Shown piece after piece: positions 1-7,049 of a stretch of 8,369 nucleotides of DNA. The DNA is from Chlamydiota bacterium (GTDB taxonomy: Bacteria; Auribacterota; UBA3054; B51-G9): assembly GCA_030596365.1 (NCBI GenBank), contig JAUVKG010000098.1, positions 1-8,369 on the forward strand, read 5' to 3'. The notes under the pieces are model-generated. The model ran no database searches. It saw only the letters and a program-made list of their open reading frames with translations, and was not told the DNA's origin. A program made the position numbers and the translations under genes. Each line of letters begins with the position of its first letter. The stretch's first letter is position 1.

Positions 1-1364
1 GCAATTCCGGCAGCGAGAGTTGAACGTTTTTTCGCGTAATAAGAATCTCCAACCAGGTCACCGTCAATTTCACAATTCAGTCTTTTTGATCCATTGGCGG
101 CATCGTCATGCGACTCAGAATATTTAACAGTAGAAAACGCGCGACCGTTTTCATAAGACTGCAGGCAGTTTTGCAGAATTGTCATATTACGGTCAGCATC
201 ATTCACAATTTTCATCTGGTCGCGAATATTGTCAACAAAATAATCATTCCATTGAGAATCAAAACCAAGACCGCTTCCGCCTTTGTCGGTCACTCCCGAC
301 CATCTGTGCAGATCTTCTGCAACAATAACAGCGTCAGGCTGGAGCGTATCCATTGTGCTGTTTAGCGAGCGAAGAAAAGGATACGTTTCAGAAATATTCC
401 CATCCCCGCCGTTATTGACTGTTCTCATATTTATAGTTGAATCCATTCTTATTCCGTCGCAGTTCATTTCATCGAGCCAGAAAAGGACATTTTGAGTAAG
501 ATAATTAGTAACTTCCGGACGTGAATAATTCGGCTTGTTTTTTCCCCAGGGAGAGTACCATCTTTCCGGTGGAACTCCTTCCCAGTCATAATAAAAAATT
601 CCGCCGTGCTGCGCGGTTTCGTTATCAATAGTACACTTATGCGATCCTTTGCTCCATTTATCCCATGTCCAGAGCACGTTTCCTTCTATGTGATTGTAAA
701 CTACATCAATGTAAACCGCAATCCCATAATTATGAAGAACGTCTACCATATTTTTGAATTCATCGTATCCACCATAAGACTTTTCGAGAGCGTAAATTCC
801 GATAGGATTGTAGCCCCAGGAAGTAGCTGTGCCGAACTGCGCGGGCGGCATAAGTTCAACAGCGTTGATACCAAGTTGGTTAAAATATTCCGCTTTTGCA
901 GCGATATCAGAAAAATCTCCGCCACTGTAAGTTCCAACATGAAGTTCGTAAAGAACAGTTTCCGCATCGGATGGGCGGGAAAAAGCTGACCATGAAAAAG
1001 TTGTGTCTTTTAGGATAGAATTATCGCTTCCGCCAAGTTGCCTGGACCAGGGATCAGGTCGCCAGTAATCTCCGTCAACGACAAATTTATATTCGGAATT
1101 AAAATTTATATTACTGATAAAAAGTGACCAGAAGTTTGTGGAAATATCGCCAGGAGCAAGGGGAGTGTTATTCATGTTCCAGGAATTAAACTCTCCTGCC
1201 AGAGCAACAGAATCGGCATGTGGCGCCCAGATTCTGAATGAAGTTCCACCGTTAGTTGAGATTGGCCCCATGTGGCTTGTGAACGGGCTTGGTGCTGTGG
1301 CGGAAACGAAAGCAGCAGTAGCAACAACGATAAGAAAAGATGGGATAATTTTAATTTTTTTCAT
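1..1364 (-). CDS. Secreted GH13 alpha-glucan-active enzyme, branching-enzyme-like (3' end outside window)
   Basis: The visible part is 454 codons from an ATG at 1364; the gene runs off the left edge. The N-terminus is a signal peptide (MKKIKI, then a hydrophobic stretch to about residue 22). Residues 40-125 resemble a CBM48/E-set domain (TSFRIWAPHADSVALAGEFN, then SWN), and the GH13 barrel starts near 137 (YELHVGTY). The four GH13 regions are present: I DVVYNH (220-225), II DGIRMDST (nucleophile D308), III IVAED (acid/base E350), IV ESHD (D420). ESHD and the CBM48 order recall glycogen branching enzymes, but those are cytoplasmic and this protein has an export signal, so exact specificity (branching, amylase or pullulanase-like) is undecided. 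It is a paralogue of the next gene upstream: both mature proteins begin with TAPSPF and share the whole layout. No Shine-Dalgarno is visible; the start is chosen because the signal peptide begins there. Confidence 0.88.
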   Translation of the reverse strand, partial: MKKIKIIPSFLIVVATAAFVSATAPSPFTSHMGPISTNGGTSFRIWAPHADSVALAGEFNSWNMNNTPLAPGDISTNFWSLFISNINFNSEYKFVVDGDYWRPDPWSRQLGGSDNSILKDTTFSWSAFSRPSDAETVLYELHVGTYSGGDFSDIAAKAEYFNQLGINAVELMPPAQFGTATSWGYNPIGIYALEKSYGGYDEFKNMVDVLHNYGIAVYIDVVYNHIEGNVLWTWDKWSKGSHKCTIDNETAQHGGIFYYDWEGVPPERWYSPWGKNKPNYSRPEVTNYLTQNVLFWLDEMNCDGIRMDSTINMRTVNNGGDGNISETYPFLRSLNSTMDTLQPDAVIVAEDLHRWSGVTDKGGSGLGFDSQWNDYFVDNIRDQMKIVNDADRNMTILQNCLQSYENGRAFSTVKYSESHDDAANGSKRLNCEIDGDLVGDSYYAKKRSTLAAGI

Positions 1365-1385
1365 AATTTTAATTTTAGGTTTTTT

Positions 1386-1398
1386 ACCGCGTAGCGGT
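1386..1398. repeat. Short palindrome ACCGC-gta-GCGGT
   Basis: A perfect 5-bp stem with a 3-nt loop, 22 bp upstream of the start of the left GH13 gene. It is the first member of the palindrome array between and inside the GH13 genes. Confidence 0.55.
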
Positions 1399-1410
1399 TT
1401 CGGCATATAG

Positions 1411-1430
1411 CCCCGATTTTCAAATCGGGG
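1411..1430. repeat. 20-bp REP-like palindrome of the CCCCG/CGGGG type
   Basis: CCCCGATTT and AAATCGGGG are perfect 9-bp inverted halves around TC, so in practice an 8-bp stem with a 4-nt loop. It shares outer arms and length with the palindrome at 1535-1554, while the inner 4 bp differ and remain complementary. Confidence 0.7.
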
Positions 1431-1452
1431 TAACAAATTTATTATAATTGTT

Positions 1453-1469
1453 CCGCCCTGAAAGGGTGG
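1453..1469. repeat. Palindrome CCGCCCT-gaa-AGGGTGG
   Basis: A 7-bp stem with a 3-nt loop; one pair (G1455 with T1467) is a G-U wobble on the plus-strand copy. It is part of the same array. Confidence 0.55.
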
Positions 1470-1534
1470 TGGAATTTAATCTACAAATAACGTTCATCAT
1501 ATCCAATGTATGGTTTGAATTTTATCCCCACATT

Positions 1535-1554
1535 CCCCGTATTAAAATACGGGG
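1535..1554. repeat. 20-bp REP-like palindrome abutting the stop codon of the large GH13 gene
   Basis: CCCCGTATT and AATACGGGG are perfect 9-bp halves around AA. On the minus strand it begins at the first base after the TAA stop of the large GH13 gene. No T-run follows it, so it is not a standard terminator. It is a sequence variant of the palindrome at 1411-1430. Confidence 0.7.
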
Positions 1555-4500
1555 TTATACGCCATTGCCGCATTCGCGGCATTTTATCATTGATAAATAA
1601 TAAATGATAAATGATAAATAATAAATAAATCCCGGTTCCGGGATTACCACAATCCATTCACCGGCTTTTGAACTGTCAAAAGTTTCGTACATTCCGTCGG
1701 TTAATCCATAAACAATATTTGTTGAATGATAGGTAAATCTATAGGCATAAAGAAATTTTCCAGCTTCCATTGTTGGAGAAAGCTGGCATTGAAACTCGTT
1801 GTAAGTTCCGTAGGTTGTGTTATACTGTGCTTCTGTCCAGGTGAAAGAGTCGAAATTAGTTCCATAACCGACATAAACATCAAGATTATCCGCAGGTGTA
1901 TTGCTTGATGTTTTTCCGGGAATATAAACCCTTCCGTAAATGAGTTCCGGTGATTCTGCCGGAGCAGTAATAATTTCAAAAGGGTGTTGAAGTTTTGCAT
2001 CTAAGATTCTGTCTTCAAGAGGAAGAACTGTCCAGATGCCCGCGTCAGAAATATTAACAGTATCTTCCGGCCCGCCGGAAATGGTTCCATAAACCCATTC
2101 ACTTCCCTGTGGAGTATATTTAAATCTGAAAGCGTAATAAAAAATTCCGGTTTGATATTCCGCCGCAAAAACAGTTTTGTATTCGTCAATGTCATTCTCT
2201 TTGTCGTATGCAAATTGCGCGTTAAACCAGATCCAGTTGTCAACCGGATCATCTACGCGACCGTAACCAAGCTGAGCGGTAATTTCCGAAATTTCTCCTG
2301 TCGCCGAAGTTTTTCCGGGCACTCTTACCTGACCGTAAATAGTATCACCGGGCGGCAGTGTAGAACGTGAAGAAATAGAGTATGGCCATTGCAAATTACA
2401 CCAGTCAATTTTATCTTCGGCTACTTTTATGTGAACAGTTTCTGCGTCTGCCATTAATCCGTCAAAAGCGCGGAAGGTTACATAATGATCGCCGAGATCA
2501 GCAAGAATTGTCTGCCAGGTAAAAATTCCTGAAGTATCATTGGTAACAAATGTCGCACCGGGAGGCAAATCTTTAACAAGAAGTTGTGGCTCTGTTCCAT
2601 CTTCATCTGTTGCGGTTACGGTAAAAGAAAGTTCTTCACCTGCAACAACAGTTTTCGGACCGATGTAATTCAAAACCGGTGAGTAATTGAAATTTGTAAT
2701 CAGAGGAATTGTAATAGTGAGATGCTGGTTGCCGGGAATTAGGTCATACCGCGCCTCCGCACATTCGCCGCCATCGTAGGAAGAAGAATTATTTATTGGC
2801 GGAAGGCTTTGATTAGAAAAATATTTTCCTGAGTTATCAATTTCTACAACTTGTACTTTTACAAAATTTGTTTTTACGTTTAATTTTGAATAAGTGAAGG
2901 CTAGTTCAACACCCGTATCAGCAGAGGAAGCAAAATTCAGATTTGTATCAATTGGCTCAAGTTTAAAGCCTATCATATAATCGGAAGAATATAAAGTCCC
3001 AAAATTATTAACCGGTTCTTTTAGTTCACCGAGATAGTCGTTATTCCCGCCGTCAATTAATTTACTGAAATCTGCCCAGGAAGTTCCAGCGGGTTGAGAT
3101 TGTTCAAGTCCGATAATAAAGGCATAATCCGGTGTAAAATTTGTGTCAAAAGTCATTCCGGACATATTTTGTGCTCTTGAGCTTATCGTGTCAATCTCCG
3201 GCATAATATTTGTACCGGAATCAGGATCGGTGTCAAAAAGAATTGCTATACCATTATTTCCATTCCCACTATCGAATTTTACAACACCGGAAAGCCCGAG
3301 AATAAGTTGTTGTGAATTCGTTATAATTCGCAATCCGGCAAGATAATCGTTAGTTCCCCAATCACTTCTTGGCGGAGTATTTTGGAAAGTTGAAGTAAGG
3401 GCCCCGGAAAAATCCGCCACAATGTTCATACCGTCAAAAACAATATTAGTTTCCATTCCCTGCGGAGAAATATATAAACCAACTTCCTGCGTGGAAGAAA
3501 GACCGGTAGAATCTTCAGCATAAAAATTTAAATAATATTGGCCGACATCACTTTCACTTGTATCCCAATTATATTGACCATTACCCGAACCAAGATCGGT
3601 AAAATTTGCGGAATCGCTGCAGGAAAGCGTAATTGAATGGCCGTCAATATCGTAAGCGGCAACTAAAAAAGCAGCATTATCACCTGCAACGAAAGATTTA
3701 TCAGGAGTATAATTCCAAACCGGCGCGTGATTAATTTCTATTCCTGTATCAATTCCAAATTGAATAAACTGGTTTCCGGATACTTGAGAATAATCTTTGT
3801 CTTTAGTCAAACCATTTGCAGCGTTTGAAGATGTGTTTCCCGCGACTCCGGGTAGAGACTGATTTGCCGATCTGCTGCCGGAATAGCTTGTAAGCAAAAC
3901 CTGAATTTTCAAGTTAGTGGTAAAAATATCCCAGATGGAATATGGTGCGACAATTTCAAGACCGAATTGAAAACTTTCTGCAGCACTGCCTGATAATTCG
4001 CCTGCAGGTTCAGCGTTGTAAAAACCGACTTCCCACGTGCTGTTTGAGAACTGGCTCGCCCCGGAAGCAAAACCGGAAATTGCGCCGAGATAATCGTTAT
4101 TGTTATTTAAAATGCTACTGTAATCGAGATACGCTTTTTTAGGATTAGGACCTTTTTCAGGTTTTAACACAAAAGCATGATCGGGCTTGAAATTTGAGTC
4201 AAATGTCATTCCCGCCATGTTCTTGATCACTTCAGTGCAGCCACCGAGAAGAGGTAGTACATTTGTACCCATAGCCGCGTCTGTATCAAGCAAAATCACA
4301 ATAGCAGAATCCTGTCCCGCGGAACCGGAAACACTTATGTGCATTTTATTGTTTTGATTTGTGTAAACACGGACAGCGGCAAGAGTGTCCCATTCCGTCC
4401 AGTCAGTTTCAGTGTCCTGAACAGCGGAAGCGAGCGGACCGGCAAAATTCGTGTCAACATCATTTGGAATATATGCACCGTTTATCCAACCTGATTCCGT

Positions 4501-6705
4501 GAAATGCAAAAGCTGGGTTTTGGTAATCGAAGCCGAAAGTTCGGTTACGTTGTCCTGTTGAAGATAACACGAAAGTTTAACATTATATGGACCGGGATTT
4601 GTAATAAGTAACGAAGGGTTGGGATCAGGCTGAATCGTTTCCGCGTATCCGCCTGGAGCGGTAATATCCCATCGGTACCATCTTGGCAAGCTTGTGCATC
4701 GATTATATAATCTTACAACGCGGGGAAGAATTCCGTTAGTTTCACTTACGACAAAATCAGCAGTTGGCGCGGGAAGTTTGTTGAGGGCATAAATATTTAC
4801 GGAGTAAGGTCCAATAAAAAATTTACCGTTATTTACATGCGTTTTTGCTTCTTCGTTTATGCCGCCACCGCCAAAACTGTCATCATAACATTTTCTGTTT
4901 GAAGTATATTGAAGATACCAGTCCCAATTTAAAAAAGGATTTGAACCGGAGTTAAGATCATAATCTGTCCATGAATCATTAGAACAATTTATGATAACAA
5001 GTACATCATCAGCGCCGCCGCCGTCATAATATCTTGTAAAAGCGACTACTTTATCGCTATTATTTATATGAAAAAAGTTACAGCCCGATCCTGTTAGACC
5101 TTTTGTATTTCCATACAAATTTCTGCGGCAGTGAATTAAACCGCGGTAACATTCATTTATACCGCCGTAAGTGTTCAAGCGCGACCAGTCAAGAGGGATT
5201 TCATCACTGAACCATTTATCCATTAAAATTTCATCACCCTGGAACATCATCGGAATTCCAACAGAGCTCATAACAATTCCTGCAGCCATAGTAACGCGTT
5301 TTTTTGCCCAGTAGCTATTTCCATCAGGGAAATCTATTTCAACATTTAAACGCATTTTCCCATTCGCGTTTTCATCGTGGCAACTTACATATTTTATTAG
5401 CGCAGTGTCACGATTGTTGTTCACTTCCGTCACATGATCGCGGACGCTGTACATATCACGATTTGCATCACTTGGTTCTTTTGAAAGCCATCGGCACCAA
5501 TGAACAAAAGGATTATCCCACTGCGTGTCAAAACCGCATCCGTCACCTTCTCCTTTTTGCGGACGGGTTGTGATATATTCGTCGTCCTGCGTGTCTTCAG
5601 CAAGCATAAGCGCGTCTGCTGGTCTGTCCGCGTTAAACCATCGCAGTAACGAATTACCGGCAGGAATCGGTTCAAGCTTGTCCCAGTGAAGATGACGAAT
5701 AGTAATGGTTGAATCTGCCCGCAGCCCATCGGCATGAAGTTCGTTCAGCCAGTAAAGAATATTGTTGCGAATAAAATATCTGACTTCCGGCTTGCTGAAA
5801 TTCGGACGGTTATGACCCCAAAAAGTATGCCATGGATTCCATGGCGCTGCTTCATCACCGGATCCTTCCGGCATTTGACTGTAATAAAACATCCCGCCGT
5901 CTTCCGGGATATATTGATTACATTTTCCGCAAAGATAACCTGGCGGATATTTGTTATATTTTCCATTCCACTGCCAAATAAAATCTCCGCCGCCGGTGTG
6001 ATTATAAACTACATCGTTCAGCACGGCAATTCCATTAGAATGGAGTGCGTTAACCATTTTTTTCCAGGCATGAAACCCGCCATAAGAACTTTCCGGTGCG
6101 TAAAAGCCTTCGGGATTATAGCCCCATGAAAGTTCACCGCCAAATTCTGCCGATGGCATTAATTGAATAGCGTTTATTCCGAGATGTTTTAAATAATCTA
6201 TATTTTCTGCAATGCCGGCAAACCCGTCTCCAAAAGTTCCGGGATGAAGTTCGTAAAGAACCATTTCATTGAATCCCGGTCGCGTGAATGGTATCCAGTC
6301 ATCACCAATATCAATAACTTCCGCACCGCCTTTTCCCCAATCAACATTTTTTGCCCATGGGTCGAGTTTGGTAACTTTTGTGCCTTCGTCATTAATAATA
6401 ATGTATTTATAAAATTCGCCGGTAAGAATTCCGTCTATAGCAATTGACCAATAAGGACCTCCATAACCTGAACCAAAAGAGGTATCCGGAACAAGCGGCA
6501 GATTTGTTTGGTTCCAGTTATTAAAAGTTCCCGTTAGAAAAATGTTAGAACATTCAGGTCCCCAAACTCGAAAGGAAGTAGATGTGCCGATAACTTCCGC
6601 ACCAAAATGATTTACAAATGGACTTGGCGCAGTGAAAGTCAGAGCAATCACTGAAGCAGCGATCACTAATGAAGTAAAACAAATTTTAAAGATTTTATTT
6701 TTCAT
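1555..6705 (-). CDS. Large secreted multidomain GH13 enzyme with an IPEP C-terminal sorting-type tail
   Basis: The 1716-residue product has a signal peptide (1-26). Residues 42-120 are CBM48-like (FLTGTFNNWN). The GH13 barrel follows: region I DVVYNH (231-236), II DGLRADST (nucleophile D331), III LAED (acid/base E370), IV SCHDEN (D444), so the catalytic triad is intact. A beta C-domain (about 545-640) precedes a PKD-like domain (644-735, PTADFVVSETNG...WYRWDI). Module A (745-985) plus an Ig/cadherin-like domain (992-1080) is repeated as module B (1088-1336) plus a He_PIG-like domain (1342-1430). Two C-terminal beta repeats (about 1433-1545 and 1568-1672) share YGxVxxPGKTS, GYG and YAxRF. The end is IPEP (1688-1691), a hydrophobic stretch and CRECGNGV. 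The enzyme is much longer than ordinary GH13 proteins (about 500-750 residues). It probably acts on alpha-glucans at the cell surface; substrate is unproven. It is paralogous to the downstream gene. C259/C262 form a CxxC absent from that paralogue. Confidence 0.93.
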   Translation of the reverse strand: MKNKIFKICFTSLVIAASVIALTFTAPSPFVNHFGAEVIGTSTSFRVWGPECSNIFLTGTFNNWNQTNLPLVPDTSFGSGYGGPYWSIAIDGILTGEFYKYIIINDEGTKVTKLDPWAKNVDWGKGGAEVIDIGDDWIPFTRPGFNEMVLYELHPGTFGDGFAGIAENIDYLKHLGINAIQLMPSAEFGGELSWGYNPEGFYAPESSYGGFHAWKKMVNALHSNGIAVLNDVVYNHTGGGDFIWQWNGKYNKYPPGYLCGKCNQYIPEDGGMFYYSQMPEGSGDEAAPWNPWHTFWGHNRPNFSKPEVRYFIRNNILYWLNELHADGLRADSTITIRHLHWDKLEPIPAGNSLLRWFNADRPADALMLAEDTQDDEYITTRPQKGEGDGCGFDTQWDNPFVHWCRWLSKEPSDANRDMYSVRDHVTEVNNNRDTALIKYVSCHDENANGKMRLNVEIDFPDGNSYWAKKRVTMAAGIVMSSVGIPMMFQGDEILMDKWFSDEIPLDWSRLNTYGGINECYRGLIHCRRNLYGNTKGLTGSGCNFFHINNSDKVVAFTRYYDGGGADDVLVIINCSNDSWTDYDLNSGSNPFLNWDWYLQYTSNRKCYDDSFGGGGINEEAKTHVNNGKFFIGPYSVNIYALNKLPAPTADFVVSETNGILPRVVRLYNRCTSLPRWYRWDITAPGGYAETIQPDPNPSLLITNPGPYNVKLSCYLQQDNVTELSASITKTQLLHFTESGWINGAYIPNDVDTNFAGPLASAVQDTETDWTEWDTLAAVRVYTNQNNKMHISVSGSAGQDSAIVILLDTDAAMGTNVLPLLGGCTEVIKNMAGMTFDSNFKPDHAFVLKPEKGPNPKKAYLDYSSILNNNNDYLGAISGFASGASQFSNSTWEVGFYNAEPAGELSGSAAESFQFGLEIVAPYSIWDIFTTNLKIQVLLTSYSGSRSANQSLPGVAGNTSSNAANGLTKDKDYSQVSGNQFIQFGIDTGIEINHAPVWNYTPDKSFVAGDNAAFLVAAYDIDGHSITLSCSDSANFTDLGSGNGQYNWDTSESDVGQYYLNFYAEDSTGLSSTQEVGLYISPQGMETNIVFDGMNIVADFSGALTSTFQNTPPRSDWGTNDYLAGLRIITNSQQLILGLSGVVKFDSGNGNNGIAILFDTDPDSGTNIMPEIDTISSRAQNMSGMTFDTNFTPDYAFIIGLEQSQPAGTSWADFSKLIDGGNNDYLGELKEPVNNFGTLYSSDYMIGFKLEPIDTNLNFASSADTGVELAFTYSKLNVKTNFVKVQVVEIDNSGKYFSNQSLPPINNSSSYDGGECAEARYDLIPGNQHLTITIPLITNFNYSPVLNYIGPKTVVAGEELSFTVTATDEDGTEPQLLVKDLPPGATFVTNDTSGIFTWQTILADLGDHYVTFRAFDGLMADAETVHIKVAEDKIDWCNLQWPYSISSRSTLPPGDTIYGQVRVPGKTSATGEISEITAQLGYGRVDDPVDNWIWFNAQFAYDKENDIDEYKTVFAAEYQTGIFYYAFRFKYTPQGSEWVYGTISGGPEDTVNISDAGIWTVLPLEDRILDAKLQHPFEIITAPAESPELIYGRVYIPGKTSSNTPADNLDVYVGYGTNFDSFTWTEAQYNTTYGTYNEFQCQLSPTMEAGKFLYAYRFTYHSTNIVYGLTDGMYETFDSSKAGEWIVVIPEPGFIYYLSFIIYYLSMIKCRECGNGV
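1566..1581. repeat. Palindrome TGCCGC-attc-GCGGCA inside the 3' end of the large GH13 gene
   Basis: A perfect 6-bp stem with a 4-nt loop. It lies within the last codons of the large GH13 gene and encodes part of its terminal CRECGN residues, which suggests that the reading frame ran into the palindrome array. Confidence 0.6.
1592..1630 (-). repeat. Heptanucleotide tandem repeat (ATTTATY)5 encoding the hydrophobic tail
   Basis: On the minus strand, five units (ATTTATT, ATTTATC, ATTTATC, ATTTATT, ATTTATC) run from 1626 to 1592 after a partial ATTT. In frame they encode IYYLSFIIYYLS, directly after the IPEP codons. Those codons themselves lie in an 8-bp inverted repeat (AATCCCGG-tt-CCGGGATT, 1629-1646). 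A matching tract at 7813-7847 ends another gene. Confidence 0.85.
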
Positions 6706-6733
6706 TATTACTGTGGTTTGTCTATATATAAAT

Positions 6734-6761
6734 ATTATATCATATTTTGGAGTGCAACCAA
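6734..6761 (-). promoter_or_regulatory. Probable promoter of the large GH13 gene
   Basis: On the minus strand, TGATATAAT (TATAAT at 6739-6734) is a perfect extended -10 box. TTGGTT at 6761-6756 lies 16 bp upstream and is a partial -35 match (TTG conserved). The predicted transcript would start near 6727, leaving a leader of about 20 nt with no clear Shine-Dalgarno. The -35 box falls inside the outermost TGGAGTGCA-headed repeat, so the repeat edge may have replaced the original upstream sequence. Called by eye from AT-rich DNA. Confidence 0.4.
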
Positions 6762-6832
6762 CGAAGTAACGTTGTACTCACGTTCATGTTGTCACGGCCA
6801 AAGTGGCGAGACATTTGTTGCGATAATTTATT
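6745..6832 (+). repeat. Partial GGAG-headed REP unit, duplicate of the neighbouring unit
   Basis: GGAG is at 6749-6752, followed by a hairpin foot GCAACCA (6754-6760) that pairs with TTGTTGC (6815-6821) with one mismatch. Positions 6791-6832 repeat 6854-6895 over 42 bp with a single mismatch (G6797 against C6860). The unit has hairpin 1 only; hairpin 2 is missing. It also contains a small extra inverted repeat, CAACG/CGTTG (6759-6763 and 6770-6774). It looks like a degenerate outer copy. Confidence 0.7.
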
Positions 6833-6846
6833 CCTTTGGAGTGCAA
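6823..6846. repeat. 24-bp direct repeat, copy 1 (copy 2 at 7591-7614)
   Basis: Positions 6823-6846 and 7591-7614 are identical over 24 bp. The repeat begins ATAATTTATTCC and ends in the TTTGGAGTGCAA head of a REP unit. Copy 2 is the region directly upstream of the transposase start codon, including its probable ribosome binding site, so part of the transposase leader is reproduced at the left side of the module. Confidence 0.8.
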
Positions 6847-7035
6847 CAATGCTGTCACGCCCAAAGTGGCGAGACATTTGTTGCGATAATTTATTTTTTC
6901 TCGATGAGAAAATAAATTACATTTGTCGGCTAAAAGTTAAAAGCAAGCCATTCTTTTTCAATAATTCTGTCGCTATGCGACAGCCGCAGAAAATGAAATT
7001 TAGCTATCGCAAAATTCCAATATTTCTGCACTCCA
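6835..7035. repeat. Left BIME-like block: two REP units in inverted orientation
   Basis: The order is GGAG (6838-6841), hairpin 1 with foot GCAACAA/TTGTTGC (6843-6849, 6878-6884) and inner stem GTC-A-CGCC/GGCG-A-GAC, then hairpin 2 (6887-6902 with 6906-6919, loop GAT, two unpaired T). A 47-bp spacer (6920-6966) follows, then hairpin 2' CTGTCGC-tat-GCGACAG (6967-6983), hairpin 1' with foot GCAGAAA/TTTCTGC (6986-6992, 7023-7029), A, and CTCC (7031-7034). Hairpins 1 and 2 are separated by exactly 2 nt on both sides. Positions 6986-7035 match 7741-7790 at 47 of 50 bases. Confidence 0.8.
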
Positions 7036-7049
7036 AAATGCACTCCAAA

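Larger units (their letters stand above)
1365..1554. other. Intergenic region between the two GH13 genes
   Basis: This gap contains no gene. It holds four short palindromes, listed separately. A TATAAT on the minus strand at 1446-1441 could be a -10 box for the downstream GH13 gene, but there is no convincing -35 box, so I do not call it a promoter. No palindrome is followed by a T-run on the minus strand, so none looks like an intrinsic terminator. Co-transcription of the two GH13 genes is therefore possible, with the hairpins acting as mRNA-stabilising or processing elements; that is inference. Confidence 0.6.

Noticed and set aside
606..989. Open frame of 127 codons on the plus strand
   Set aside because: It lies opposite conserved GH13 barrel codons of the left enzyme, has no recognisable motif and no ribosome site.
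1411..1554. Rho-independent terminators after the large GH13 gene
   Set aside because: The palindromes are GC-rich at the stem base but no T-run follows on the coding strand.
5734..6129. Open frame of 131 codons on the plus strand
   Set aside because: It is antisense to GH13 catalytic regions I and II of the large enzyme, and its composition reflects the opposite strand.
6745..6900. Possible CRISPR array, because of a 42-bp repeat
   Set aside because: Only two near-identical copies exist, the repeats are internally structured REP units, and no equal-length spacers or cas genes are present.
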